The position numbers were made by a program, and so were the translations under genes. Positions 50,212-58,678 of a DNA stretch of 64,000 nt are shown here, piece after piece. Position 1 is the stretch's first letter, and every line of letters begins with the position of its first letter. The DNA comes from Amycolatopsis rifamycinica (GTDB lineage: Bacteria; Actinomycetota; Actinomycetes; Mycobacteriales; Pseudonocardiaceae), in the NCBI RefSeq assembly GCF_000695625.1, contig NZ_JMQI01000077.1:124001-188000 (forward strand). Reading direction: 5' to 3'. The notes under the pieces are model-generated. The model saw only the letters and a list, made by a program, of their open reading frames with translations. It did not search any database and was not told the DNA's origin.

Positions 50212-51731
50212 CCTGGCGCAACCCGCTGCGCGATCCGCGGGACAAGCGGCTCCCGCGGATCGCCGGGCCGTCCAGCCTGGTGATCTTCGGCGTCACCGGC
50301 GACCTGGCCCGCAAGAAGCTGATGCCCGCCATCTACGACCTGGCCAACCGCGGGCTGCTGCCCGCGGGCTTCTCCCTCGTCGGGTTCGCCCGGCGCGACT
50401 GGGAGCACCAGGACTTCGGCGAGCTCGTGCACGACTCGGTCAAGGAGCACGCGCGGACGCCGTTCAAGGAGTCGGTGTGGAACCGGCTCGCCGAAGGCAT
50501 CCGGTTCGTGCAGGGCACCTTCGACGACGACGAGGCCTTCGACCGGCTCGCGAAGACGGTCCGCGACCTCGACGAGGAACGCGGCACCGGCGGCAACACC
50601 GCGTTCTACCTGTCGATCCCGCCCGGCGCGTTCCCGGTGGTCACCAAGCAGCTGGCCCGCTCCGGGCTGGCGAACGCCGACGAGAAGACCTGGCGGCGCG
50701 TGGTCATCGAGAAGCCCTTCGGCCACGACCTGAAGAGCGCCGAAGAGCTCAACGCGATCGTCAACGACGTCTTCCCCGAGGAGTCGGTGTTCCGCATCGA
50801 CCACTACCTCGGCAAGGAGACGGTGCAGAACATCCTGGCGCTGCGCTTCGCCAACCAGCTGTTCGAGCCGATCTGGAACGCCAACTACGTCGACCACGTG
50901 CAGATCACCATGGCCGAGGACATCGGCCTCGGCGGCCGCGCGGGGTACTACGACGGCATCGGCGCCGCCCGGGACGTCATCCAGAACCACCTGCTGCAGC
51001 TGCTGGCCTTCACCGCGATGGAGGAGCCGCTGTCGTTCGAGCCGCGGGCCCTGCGCGCGGAGAAGATCAAGGTGCTCTCCGGCGTCACGCCGGTCGGCCC
51101 GCTGAGCGAAACCACCGCACGCGGCCAGTACGCGGGCGGCTGGCAGGGCGGCACGAAGGTGCCGGGCCTGCTGCAGGAAGAAGGTTTCGCGAAGGACTCG
51201 AAGACCGAGACCTACGCGGCGGTGACCCTCGAGGTGCAGAACCGCCGCTGGGCCGGGGTGCCGTTCTACCTGCGCACCGGCAAGCGGCTCGGCCGCCGCG
51301 TCACCGAGATCGCCGTCGTGTTCAAGCGGGCGCCGCACCTGCCGTTCGACTCGACGTCGACCGAGGAGCTGGGGCAGAACGCGCTGGTCATCCGGGTCCA
51401 GCCGGACGAGGGCATCACGCTGCGATTCGGCTCGAAGGTGCCGGGGACCACGATGGAGGTCCGCGACGTCACGATGGACTTCGGCTACGGGCACGCCTTC
51501 ACCGAGTCCTCCCCCGAGGCCTACGAGCGGCTCATCCTGGACGTCCTGCTCGGCGAGCCGTCGCTGTTCCCGGTCAACGAAGAGGTCGAGCTCTCCTGGA
51601 AGATCCTCGACCCGATCCTCGACCACTGGGCGAAGGAAGGCGCGCCGGAGCAGTACGCGCCGGGCACGTGGGGCCCGCCGTCCGCCGACGAAATGCTGGA
51701 GCGCACCGGCCGGAAATGGAGGCGCCCGTGA
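50208..51731 (+). CDS. zwf: Glucose-6-phosphate dehydrogenase
   Basis: A 507-residue dehydrogenase. The N-terminal nucleotide motif is IFGVTGDLARKKLMPA and the active-site motif is RIDHYLGKETVQNI (about residues 195-208). It produces NADPH and 6-phosphogluconolactone. The GTG start overlaps pgi (GTGA), and its stop overlaps opcA the same way, so the operon is translationally coupled. Confidence 0.95.
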   Translation: MTWRNPLRDPRDKRLPRIAGPSSLVIFGVTGDLARKKLMPAIYDLANRGLLPAGFSLVGFARRDWEHQDFGELVHDSVKEHARTPFKESVWNRLAEGIRFVQGTFDDDEAFDRLAKTVRDLDEERGTGGNTAFYLSIPPGAFPVVTKQLARSGLANADEKTWRRVVIEKPFGHDLKSAEELNAIVNDVFPEESVFRIDHYLGKETVQNILALRFANQLFEPIWNANYVDHVQITMAEDIGLGGRAGYYDGIGAARDVIQNHLLQLLAFTAMEEPLSFEPRALRAEKIKVLSGVTPVGPLSETTARGQYAGGWQGGTKVPGLLQEEGFAKDSKTETYAAVTLEVQNRRWAGVPFYLRTGKRLGRRVTEIAVVFKRAPHLPFDSTSTEELGQNALVIRVQPDEGITLRFGSKVPGTTMEVRDVTMDFGYGHAFTESSPEAYERLILDVLLGEPSLFPVNEEVELSWKILDPILDHWAKEGAPEQYAPGTWGPPSADEMLERTGRKWRRP

Positions 51732-52753
51732 TCATCGACCTGCCGTCGACCACGACCTCGGCACTCAACAAGAAGCTGGTGGAGATCCGCGAACAGGGCG
51801 GCCAGGTCGCGCTGGGGCGCGTCCTGACGCTGGTGATCGTGGCCGACGACGACGCCCATCTCGAAGAGGCCATCGAGGCCGCCAACGGCGCGAGCCGCGA
51901 ACACCCGTCGCGGGTGATCGTGGTCGCCAAGGGCGCCCGCACGGCGGCCCCGCGCATCGACGGCCAGATCCGGGTCGGCGGCGACGCCGGCGCGAGCGAG
52001 GTCATCGTGCTGCGCCTCTACGGCGCGCTGGCCGCGCAGGGTCAGAGCGCGGTGGTGCCCCTGCTGCTGCCGGACGCGCCGATCGTCTGCTGGTGGCCCG
52101 GGCCGGGCCCGAAGGACCCGGACAAGGACCCGCTCGGCGAGCTGGCCCAGCGCCGGATCACCGACTCGGCCGCGGAGAAGAACCCGGTCAAGGCGCTGAC
52201 CACGCGGGCGAAGGCGTACACCGAAGGCGACACCGACCTGGCCTGGACGCGCCTGACGCACTGGCGCGCCCAGCTCGTCTCGGCACTGGACCTGCCGCCG
52301 TACGAGAAGATCACCGCCGCGACGGTGACCGGCGAGGCCGACTCGCCGTCGACCGAGCTGCTGGCCGCCTGGCTGGCCGAATACCTGAAGGTGCCGGTCA
52401 AGCGGGTCAAGAGCTCGGGCGCGGCCGGGATCATCTCGGTGACGCTCGACCGCCGGTCGGGTCCGGTGGAACTGCACCGCCCGGACGGCCGCGTGGGCAC
52501 GCTGACCCAGCCGGGCCAGCCGACCCGCCGCATCGCCCTGCAGCGGCGCAGCACGCAGGACTGCCTCGTCGAGGAGCTGCGCCGGCTCGACCCGGACGAG
52601 GTCTACGAGGCGGCCCTGCACGGCCTGGGCAAGATCACGTCGGGCACGAACGGCAAGACGGGCGCACCGCCCAAGGCGGACGTGACGTCCCCGGCGGCCG
52701 CGGCCGGCTCGGCTGCCTCGGGCGCCTCGGCTGCCTCGGGTGCCAAGAAATGA
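51728..52753 (+). CDS. opcA: G6PDH assembly/activator protein OpcA
   Basis: A 341-residue protein found next to zwf in actinomycetes and cyanobacteria, where it raises glucose-6-phosphate dehydrogenase activity. The core has VILRLYGALAAQGQSAVVP-type beta/alpha order, WWPGPGPKDPDKDPLG as a loop, and QDCLVEELRRLDPDEVYE near the end. The C-terminal 25 residues are an Ala/Ser/Gly low-complexity tail ending in SGAKK. GTG at 51728; stop overlaps the pgl ATG. Confidence 0.9.
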   Translation: MIIDLPSTTTSALNKKLVEIREQGGQVALGRVLTLVIVADDDAHLEEAIEAANGASREHPSRVIVVAKGARTAAPRIDGQIRVGGDAGASEVIVLRLYGALAAQGQSAVVPLLLPDAPIVCWWPGPGPKDPDKDPLGELAQRRITDSAAEKNPVKALTTRAKAYTEGDTDLAWTRLTHWRAQLVSALDLPPYEKITAATVTGEADSPSTELLAAWLAEYLKVPVKRVKSSGAAGIISVTLDRRSGPVELHRPDGRVGTLTQPGQPTRRIALQRRSTQDCLVEELRRLDPDEVYEAALHGLGKITSGTNGKTGAPPKADVTSPAAAAGSAASGASAASGAKK

Positions 52754-53529
52754 GCAAGACGGAAGTGGTCGTCTACGCGAACCAGGACCTCCTGGCGGCC
52801 GCCGCGGCGGCCCGTCTGGTGACGCGCCTGGTGGACGTCCAGGCGGCCAAGGGTTCGGCGTCGCTGGTGCTGACCGGCGGCGGCACCGGGATCGCGGTGC
52901 TGTCGGAGCTGCGGGCTTCGTCGGCCCGCGACGCGATCGACTGGTCCCGCCTGGACATCTACTGGGGCGACGAGCGGTTCGTCCCCGCGGACTCGGACGA
53001 GCGGAACGAGAAACAGGCCCGTGAGGCGCTGCTGGACCACGTCCCGTTGGACCCGAAGCGGGTCCACGTGATGGCGCCGTCCGACGGGGAGTTCGGGGAC
53101 GACGTCGACGCGGCGGCCGCGGCCTACGCCGACGTGCTGGCGTCCCAGGCGGGCCCGGAGGACCACGGCGACGTGCCGTCGTTCGACATCATGCTGCTGG
53201 GCCTCGGCGGCGAAGGGCACACCGCGTCGGTGTTCCCCGAGTCCCCGGCGGTGTACGAGACCGAGCGGTCGGTGGTGGCGGTGCGCAACTGCCCGAAGCC
53301 GCCGCCGACCCGGGTGTCGCTGACCCTGCCGGCGATCCGGCGGGCGCGTGACGTGTGGCTGTTGACGGCCGGCGAGGCGAAGGCCGACGCGGTGGCGCTG
53401 GCTTTGGCGGGCGCCGGTGAGGTGCAGCTGCCGGTGGCCGGAGCCCGCGGGCACCGGCGGACGTTGTGGCTGCTGGACCGCGCCGCGGCGGGCAAGCTCA
53501 CGAAGGTGTACCAGCCGCCCACGGCTTGA
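52750..53529 (+). CDS. pgl: 6-Phosphogluconolactonase
   Basis: A 259-residue lactonase (DevB type). LTGGGTGIAVLSEL and IYWGDERFVPADSDERN form the substrate site, and LLGLGGEGHTASVFP carries the catalytic His. It hydrolyses the product of zwf. It is the last gene of the operon, with ATG at 52750 overlapping the opcA stop. A terminator follows 12 bases later. Confidence 0.93.
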   Translation: MSKTEVVVYANQDLLAAAAAARLVTRLVDVQAAKGSASLVLTGGGTGIAVLSELRASSARDAIDWSRLDIYWGDERFVPADSDERNEKQAREALLDHVPLDPKRVHVMAPSDGEFGDDVDAAAAAYADVLASQAGPEDHGDVPSFDIMLLGLGGEGHTASVFPESPAVYETERSVVAVRNCPKPPPTRVSLTLPAIRRARDVWLLTAGEAKADAVALALAGAGEVQLPVAGARGHRRTLWLLDRAAAGKLTKVYQPPTA

Positions 53530-53541
53530 GTGGTATCCGGT

Positions 53542-53571
53542 GAAGGCCCTCTGCTCCGGCAGGGGGCCTTC
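53542..53571 (+). terminator. Terminator of the pentose-phosphate operon
   Basis: 13-base arms GAAGGCCCTCTGC and GCAGGGGGCCTTC with a TCCG loop and one G-T pair, then a short T-rich run. Confidence 0.7.
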
Positions 53572-53587
53572 CTTCGTTCGCGAGTCC

Positions 53588-54148
53588 TCACTCCGTGCCC
53601 CAGCCACGCTGCAAGCGGGCGAAGATCTCCTCCGCCGCCTGGCGGGGGTGGCTGTCGGCCAGGATCAGCTCGCGCGACGCCAGCGCGAACCGCGCCAGGG
53701 CCGCGCAGGCGATGTCGCCCTCCGGGGCGCCGGTCGCCTCGGCGATCGCGCGGGCGAGCGCCGTCTCGTGGCGCATCCACATCCGCCGGGCGTAGTCGCG
53801 CAGCGCCGGCTCGCTCTCGATGAGGTGCAGGAACTCGTCGCCGGGGGCGTCCTTGGAGACGCGCAGCAGGTGCTCGCGCAGGGCGTCGACGACCGTGCAC
53901 CCCGGCGGCCGTCCGTGCACCGCGCCGACCAGGCCCGCCTCGATGTCTTCGTCCTGGTCGAAGACCAGGGCTTCCTTGCTGGGGAAGTACTTGAACAACG
54001 TCGTCACCGAGACGTCCGCGGCGTCCGCGACCTCCTTCACCCCGACCTTCTCGTAGCCGCGCTCGAGGAACAGCTCGAGCGCGGCGTCGGCGAGGGCTTT
54101 GCGGGTCTGCGCCTTCTTGCGCTCCCGGCGCCCGGTCACTTCGGTCAT
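53588..54148 (-). CDS. TetR/AcrR-family regulator
   Basis: A 186-residue regulator. The helix-turn-helix is TRKALADAALELFLERGYEK followed by VKEVADAADVSVTTLFKYFP. The C-terminal domain is not assignable. The ATG at 54148 lies seven bases after TAGACT, so the mRNA is probably leaderless. A 13-base inverted repeat starts 15 bases upstream of the start. It is divergent from a Tet(X)-like oxygenase, which it probably represses. Confidence 0.88.
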   Translation of the reverse strand: MTEVTGRRERKKAQTRKALADAALELFLERGYEKVGVKEVADAADVSVTTLFKYFPSKEALVFDQDEDIEAGLVGAVHGRPPGCTVVDALREHLLRVSKDAPGDEFLHLIESEPALRDYARRMWMRHETALARAIAEATGAPEGDIACAALARFALASRELILADSHPRQAAEEIFARLQRGWGTE

Positions 54149-54155
54149 GGGCTGA

Positions 54156-54161
54156 AGTCTA
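54156..54161 (-). promoter_or_regulatory. -10 box of leaderless tetR transcript (53.6-54.1 kb)
   Basis: TAGACT on the minus strand, seven bases before the ATG at 54148 and three bases from the left arm of the inverted repeat. Confidence 0.5.
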
Positions 54162-54163
54162 AC

Positions 54164-54200
54164 TCACTCAAAAAGTTAAGTCGTTGCACTTTTTGAGTGA
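54164..54200. promoter_or_regulatory. 13-base inverted repeat, candidate TetR operator
   Basis: TCACTCAAAAAGT (54164-54176) and ACTTTTTGAGTGA (54188-54200) are perfect complements with 11 bases between. The repeat covers the -35/spacer of both divergent promoters. Confidence 0.7.
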
Positions 54201-54212
54201 CTCTGCTTTTGT
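54184..54212 (+). promoter_or_regulatory. Promoter of the Tet(X)-like oxygenase gene
   Basis: TTGCAC (54184-54189) and TTTTGT (54207-54212) spaced by 17 bases, six bases before the ATG at 54219. Confidence 0.45.
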
Positions 54213-54218
54213 AGTGAC

Positions 54219-55325
54219 ATGACCTTTCCTCGTATCGCGATCGCCGGCGCCGGCCTGGGCGGGCTCGCCTGCGCCCGCGTCCTCCAGCTCCACGGCCTCG
54301 ACGTCGCCGTCTTCGAACAGGAACCCGCCGCCGGTGCGCGGCCACAGGGCGGCACCCTCGACATGCACGCCGACACCGGCCAAGTCGCCCTGCGCACCGC
54401 CGGCCTGACCGAACAGTTCCGCGCGCTGGCCCGGCCGGAAGGCCAGCAGATGCGCGCACTCGACCCGCACACCGCGGAAGCCGTCATCGACGAACTGCCC
54501 GCCGAAGGCGACGAATCGCGCCCCGAAATCGACCGCGGCCAGCTCCGCGGCATCCTGCTGGACTCGCTCTCCCCCGGCACCGTCCGCTGGGGACGGCCGG
54601 TCGCCGACGTCACCGCGACCGGCATCGGCGCCCGGCTGACCTTCGCCGACGGCGTCTCCCAGGACTTCGACCTGGTCGTCGGCGCGGACGGCGCGTGGTC
54701 CCGCGTCCGGCGCGCCCTCACCGGCGTGCGGCCCGAGTACAGCGGGGTCACGTTCGTGGAGTTCGGCCTCGACGACGCCGACCGCCGTCATCCGGCGCTC
54801 GCCGCGATGACCGGCCAGGGGACGATGATGACGAAGGTCGACGGGAAGGTGCTCATCGCGCAGCGCACCAGCACCGGCCACATCCGCTGCTACGCCACCT
54901 TCTACGCCCCCGAGGACTGGGCCGCCGGCCTCGACTTCGCCGCCGCGGACGCGGTGCGGGACCGCCTGCTCGAGCGGTACGCCGGCTGGCACCCGGACCT
55001 GCTCGCGTACCTGCGCGAGCACGACGGCGGGTTCGCGCACCGGCCGCTCCACGTGCTGCCGGTGCCGCACGCCTGGACGACGTCGCCCGGGCTCACCCTG
55101 CTCGGCGACGCCGCGCACCTGATGCCGCCGCTCGGCGTCGGCGCGAACCTCGCCCTGCTCGACGGCACCGAGCTGGCGACCGCGCTGGCCACGGCACCGA
55201 GCGTCGGGGACGCCGTCCGGGCGTACGAGGCCGGAATGCTGCCGCGGTCGATCGAGACGGCGAAAGCCTGCGCGTCCGGCCTGCACGACCTGTTGAGCGA
55301 CGACCTCGGGTCCATGGCGGCCTGA
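54219..55325 (+). CDS. FAD-dependent monooxygenase, Tet(X)-like
   Basis: A 368-residue flavoprotein monooxygenase. The FAD motif is IAGAGLGGLACARVLQLHG (about residues 8-26), GGTLDMHADTGQVAL and RPEIDRGQLRGILLDSL match the order in Tet(X), VGADGAWSRVR is the second nucleotide motif and LLGDAAHLMPPLGVGANLAL is the C-terminal FAD motif. It probably hydroxylates an aromatic or polyketide-like compound. The paired TetR gene and shared operator suggest induction by that compound. A role in drug inactivation is possible but unproven. Confidence 0.85.
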   Translation: MTFPRIAIAGAGLGGLACARVLQLHGLDVAVFEQEPAAGARPQGGTLDMHADTGQVALRTAGLTEQFRALARPEGQQMRALDPHTAEAVIDELPAEGDESRPEIDRGQLRGILLDSLSPGTVRWGRPVADVTATGIGARLTFADGVSQDFDLVVGADGAWSRVRRALTGVRPEYSGVTFVEFGLDDADRRHPALAAMTGQGTMMTKVDGKVLIAQRTSTGHIRCYATFYAPEDWAAGLDFAAADAVRDRLLERYAGWHPDLLAYLREHDGGFAHRPLHVLPVPHAWTTSPGLTLLGDAAHLMPPLGVGANLALLDGTELATALATAPSVGDAVRAYEAGMLPRSIETAKACASGLHDLLSDDLGSMAA

Positions 55326-55330
55326 GAACC

Positions 55331-55394
55331 GGGTGCCCAAGGCGACCACACGTGGGTAACATGATTCCCACGATGTGGTCGTCTTGGCGCACCC
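55331..55394. repeat. Long imperfect inverted repeat after the oxygenase gene
   Basis: Arms of about 26-28 bases (55331-55356 and 55367-55394) that differ by two bulges and one mismatch, around a ten-base loop. It could act as terminator for the oxygenase gene or be a small repeat element in two opposed copies. A 13-base odd palindrome, CTACCC-T-GGGTAG, lies just beyond at 55410-55422. Confidence 0.65.
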
Positions 55395-55618
55395 TGGGCA
55401 GTAGATCTCCTACCCTGGGTAGCAACCGCCGCCAACCATCCCCCGGACGGCCCAGCCGATTACGGAATCCGGACGCCGGAACACCGACGGCGGGTGAAAC
55501 TAACTGTCTCCGTACGCCACCTCGTTAGCATCCGCACATTTGTTCGTCCCTGCGCGTCCCGATCGGGCCCTGAGCGCCTCTCACCAACAAGTCCACAAGA
55601 CGAATGGGGTCGCCAGCG

Positions 55619-56818
55619 ATGAGTACAGAGGGACTCTCGATTCCAGGCATCTCGATCGCCGGCTCGGGGCCATCGGCCGCCGAGCGGGTGCGCAAGCGTG
55701 GCCTGAGCCTGTTCGGCTCGGTGCCCCGCCCCGCTGTGGTCACCTTCGCCATCGAGGCGGCCGCGGTCATCCTGGCCGTCCTCGACGTCTGGCTGGTCAT
55801 TCCGGAGAAGGCCCAGCCGTACTCGATCTACCTGTCCGGCGCGGCCTGCCTCGCGGTGGTGTTCCGCCGGAAGTTCCCGTTCCTCGCCGTGCTCGTCGCG
55901 GTCCCCGGCTTCCTGGCCGGCTGGGCCCAGCTCGCGTCGATGATCACGCTCGGCATGCTCGCCACCCGCCGCCAGCTGCACTGGCAAACCTGGGTCGGCG
56001 CGGCGCTGGTCTGGATGTGCCGGTTCGTGCAGTGGCCGCTGGAGGACTTCGCCGAGCTCAGCTGGCGCGAGCACATCCTCGACGGCATCTACGGCGTCCT
56101 CGTCGCCGGCATGCCGATCGCCATCGGCCTGCTCGTCGGCGCGCGGACCGAGATTTCGAACAAGCTCGCCGAGCTGGCCACGAGCCGCGACCGCGAGCGC
56201 CGCTTCCACGCCGACGCCGTCCGCGCCGAGGAACGCGCCCGGCTGGCCCGCGAGATGCACGACGTCGTCTCGCACCAGATCACGCTGATCGCCATGCAGG
56301 CCGGCGCCCTGCAGGCCCAGACCACCGACGACCGGGCGCTGGAGACCGCGCAGGTCATCCGCACGCTGTCCAAGCGGACGCTGGAGGAGCTGCGGTCCCT
56401 GGTCAGCGTGCTGCGCGCCGGCTCGGACGACGATGGCCCGCGGCCGGGCATCAACGAGCTCGACCGGCTGATCCGCACGTCCGACGTCCCGGTGCACCTG
56501 ACGGTGGAGCACCTGCCGGAGGCCCTGCCGAACCAGGTGTCGGCGGCGGCCTACCGCACGGTGCAGGAGTGCTTGACGAACGTCCACAAGCACGCCCCGG
56601 GCGCGACGGCGACGATCCGCATCCAGGGTGAGCACGGAGCGCTCAAGATCGAGGTCCGCAACGAGCGGGCCAGCCGCCCGACGGACGGCCTGCCCTCAGG
56701 CGGCCACGGCCTGACGGGGCTGGCCGAGCGAGCCCGCCTCCTGGGCGGAAGCTTCGAGACGTCGGGAACCGAGGACGGCGGCTTCCGCGTCCGAGCCCGC
56801 TACCCCCTGGACCGCTGA
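55619..56818 (+). CDS. Sensor histidine kinase, no adjacent response regulator
   Basis: A 399-residue HisKA_3-type kinase. After a 40-residue Ser/Gly-rich N-terminus come about five helices (residues 45-185). The phosphoacceptor helix is LAREMHDVVSHQITLIAM, the N box VQECLTNVHKHAPG and the G box GGHGLTGLAERARLLG. I choose ATG 55619; ATG 55604 is in frame and neither has a strong ribosome site. No response regulator lies within several kilobases, so it is an orphan. Confidence 0.82.
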   Translation: MSTEGLSIPGISIAGSGPSAAERVRKRGLSLFGSVPRPAVVTFAIEAAAVILAVLDVWLVIPEKAQPYSIYLSGAACLAVVFRRKFPFLAVLVAVPGFLAGWAQLASMITLGMLATRRQLHWQTWVGAALVWMCRFVQWPLEDFAELSWREHILDGIYGVLVAGMPIAIGLLVGARTEISNKLAELATSRDRERRFHADAVRAEERARLAREMHDVVSHQITLIAMQAGALQAQTTDDRALETAQVIRTLSKRTLEELRSLVSVLRAGSDDDGPRPGINELDRLIRTSDVPVHLTVEHLPEALPNQVSAAAYRTVQECLTNVHKHAPGATATIRIQGEHGALKIEVRNERASRPTDGLPSGGHGLTGLAERARLLGGSFETSGTEDGGFRVRARYPLDR

Positions 56819-56883
56819 CCTCCGGCCCCCGATATCCAGCCTACCGGCGGGCACCGACATTCCCGGAGCCCGTGACCGACCAG

Positions 56884-57010
56884 CCGACACGCGTGATCCA
56901 GAGGTCGACACGCGTGATTGGAGGGTCGACACGGACTCAGCGCCGTGTCGGCTTTCTAATCACGCGTGTCGACCTCCCAATCACGCGTGTCGGCTCTCTG
57001 ATCACGGGTG
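56884..57010. repeat. Block of CGACACGCGTGAT repeats in inverted arrangement
   Basis: Two direct copies (about 56884-56897 and 56905-56919) and two inverted copies (about 56959-56972 and 56980-56994) of CGACACGCGTGAT, with a partial ATCACGGGTG at 57001-57010. The halves can fold on each other. The core CACGCGTGAT is shared with the 2.8 kb repeats. It fills the gap between convergent genes. Confidence 0.7.
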
Positions 57011-57031
57011 AGGCCTGTTCGGGCGCGCGAA

Positions 57032-57069
57032 AAGCCACCTCGAGGGGTCCGCTTCCCTCGGGGTGGCTT
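57032..57069 (-). terminator. Terminator of rbpA
   Basis: 15-base stem (AAGCCACC and GGTGGCTT at its base, CGAGGG and CCCTCG at its top) with one G-T pair; on the minus strand it ends in TTTT. Confidence 0.75.
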
Positions 57070-57082
57070 CCAGCTTGAACCG

Positions 57083-57427
57083 CTAGAGGATTTCCCGGCG
57101 CTTGCGCAGGCGGTCGAGCGCCTCCGCCAGGATGGCCTCGCCGTCGGCGTCGCTGCGCCGCTCCTTCACGTAGGCCAGGTGCGTCTTGTACGGCTCGGTC
57201 CGCGGCGCGGCCGGCGGGTTCTTCTCGTCCTGCCCGCCCGGGAGCCCGCAGCGGGGGCAGTCCCACTCGTCGGGAATCTCCGCGTCGAGCGCGAACGACG
57301 GCCGAGCCTCGTGCCCGTTGGCACACCAGTAGGAGATGCGGCGTCGCGGCGCCGATTCCCCTCGTTCCGATTCGCCCGTAGGACCGGCACCCACCCGGGT
57401 GCCCCGAATCGCGTTACCGCCAACCAT
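57083..57427 (-). CDS. rbpA: RNA polymerase-binding protein RbpA
   Basis: A 114-residue actinobacterial transcription factor. The zinc-ribbon-like core has ISYWCANGHEARPSF and EWDCPRCGLPGGQDE, and the basic linker and sigma-interacting helix is ILAEALDRLRKRREIL at the C-terminus. It stabilises open complexes with sigma A and lowers rifampicin sensitivity. The ATG at 57427 has GAGGA five bases upstream. Ends in a strong terminator. Confidence 0.95.
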   Translation of the reverse strand: MVGGNAIRGTRVGAGPTGESERGESAPRRRISYWCANGHEARPSFALDAEIPDEWDCPRCGLPGGQDEKNPPAAPRTEPYKTHLAYVKERRSDADGEAILAEALDRLRKRREIL

Positions 57428-57534
57428 GAATCCTCACACCTAGGAATCGGCGGCGCGCCCCCCAATAGGCACGCCGAATCGCTGCGCCCCACCGCCTGGA
57501 CCCGGTCGCGGCCGGCGGCGGAACGCCGGACGCC

Positions 57535-57765
57535 TCACACCTTGAGCAGCAGACCCAGGCCCACGATGCTGATCAGCCAGACGGCGCCCAGGCCCAGGGT
57601 GATCCGGTCGAGGTTCTTCTCGGCCACGCTCGACCCGGCCAGGCTCGACTGCATCCCACCGCCGAACAGCGACGACAGGCCACCGCCCCGGCCCCGGTGC
57701 AGCAGCACCGCGACCACCAGGAAGACGCTGGTGACGATCAACAGGATTTGCAGGAACAGCTTCAT
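57535..57765 (-). CDS. secG: Preprotein translocase subunit SecG
   Basis: A 76-residue membrane protein with two helices (LFLQILLIVTSVFLVVAVLL and ITLGLGAVWLISIVGLGLLL) and the loop HRGRGGGLSSLFGGG between. It assists SecYE. The ATG at 57765 follows GAGGA. It stands between tpiA and rbpA, the order seen in many actinomycetes. Confidence 0.93.
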   Translation of the reverse strand: MKLFLQILLIVTSVFLVVAVLLHRGRGGGLSSLFGGGMQSSLAGSSVAEKNLDRITLGLGAVWLISIVGLGLLLKV

Positions 57766-57791
57766 GTCATCCTCTGGGCTCTAGGAGAATG

Positions 57792-57834
57792 CAGGGGTAC
57801 GGCATGGTCGTTTCCGACCACCACCGTACCCCTG
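57792..57834. terminator. Two-tier hairpin between tpiA and secG
   Basis: Perfect 11-base arms CAGGGGTACGG and CCGTACCCCTG enclose TGGTCG-TTTC-CGACCA. It lies downstream of tpiA and ahead of secG, where it could attenuate read-through. Confidence 0.65.
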
Positions 57835-57892
57835 GACTCGTCCACTGCTGTGTGACGGACCGGATACACAGGCTACCCGGTCGTGGCCTCGA

Positions 57893-58678
57893 TCAGGGCA
57901 GCGGCCCGCCCGCGGCGAGTGCGCAGAGTTTCGTGAACTCCTCGCCGTCGAGGCTCGCTCCGCCGACCAGGGCACCGTCGATGTTCTCGCAGGCCACCAG
58001 TTCGCTGATGTTGCCCGACTTCACCGATCCCCCGTAGAGCACCCGGACGGACGAAGCGACCTCGTCGCCGTACTTCTCCTGGAGGGTGGCGCGGATGGCC
58101 TTGCAGACCTCTTCGGCGTCGGCCGACGACGCGACCTTGCCGGTGCCGATCGCCCAGACCGGCTCGTACGCGACGACCACGCCGGAGACCTGCTCCGCCT
58201 TGAGGCCCTTCAGGCCCTCGATCAGCTGCGTCGTGGTGTGGTGGATGTGCTCGCCGGCCTCGCGGACCTCGAGCTTCTCCCCGATGCAGAGGATCGGCGT
58301 GATGCCGTGCTTGAGCGCGGCCTTGACCTTCTTGTTGACAAGCTCGTCGGACTCGGCGTGGTATTCGCGCCGCTCCGAGTGCCCGACCGTGACGAACTTG
58401 CAGCCCAGCTTGGCCAGCATCGGCCCGGAGATGTCGCCCGTGTAGGCGCCCGAGTCCTGCGGCGCGACGTCCTGCGCGCCGTAGGTCAGCGACAGCTTGT
58501 CGCCGTCGACCAGGGTCTGCACGCTGCGGATGTCGGTGAACGGCGGCAGCACCGCCACGTCGACCTTCGCGTAGTACTTCTCCGGCAGCGCGAAGGCGAT
58601 CTTCTGCACCAGCGCGATCGCCTCGAGGTGGTTCTGGTTCATCTTCCAGTTGCCGGCGATGAACGGCTTGCGTGCCAC
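57893..58678 (-). CDS. tpiA: Triosephosphate isomerase
   Basis: A 261-residue TIM barrel. Lys is in FIAGNWKMNQN, the catalytic His in TVGHSERREYH and Glu in AYEPVWAIGTG. The phosphate loop is LYGGSVKSGN. The GTG at 58678 shares a base with the pgk stop (TAGTG) and has GGAGGAG nine bases upstream. Third gene of the gap-pgk-tpiA operon. Confidence 0.96.
   Translation of the reverse strand: MARKPFIAGNWKMNQNHLEAIALVQKIAFALPEKYYAKVDVAVLPPFTDIRSVQTLVDGDKLSLTYGAQDVAPQDSGAYTGDISGPMLAKLGCKFVTVGHSERREYHAESDELVNKKVKAALKHGITPILCIGEKLEVREAGEHIHHTTTQLIEGLKGLKAEQVSGVVVAYEPVWAIGTGKVASSADAEEVCKAIRATLQEKYGDEVASSVRVLYGGSVKSGNISELVACENIDGALVGGASLDGEEFTKLCALAAGGPLP

Noticed and set aside
57428..57534. A structured RNA between secG and rbpA
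   Set aside because: The stretch is GC-rich with only short local stems and is best explained as the rbpA promoter region.
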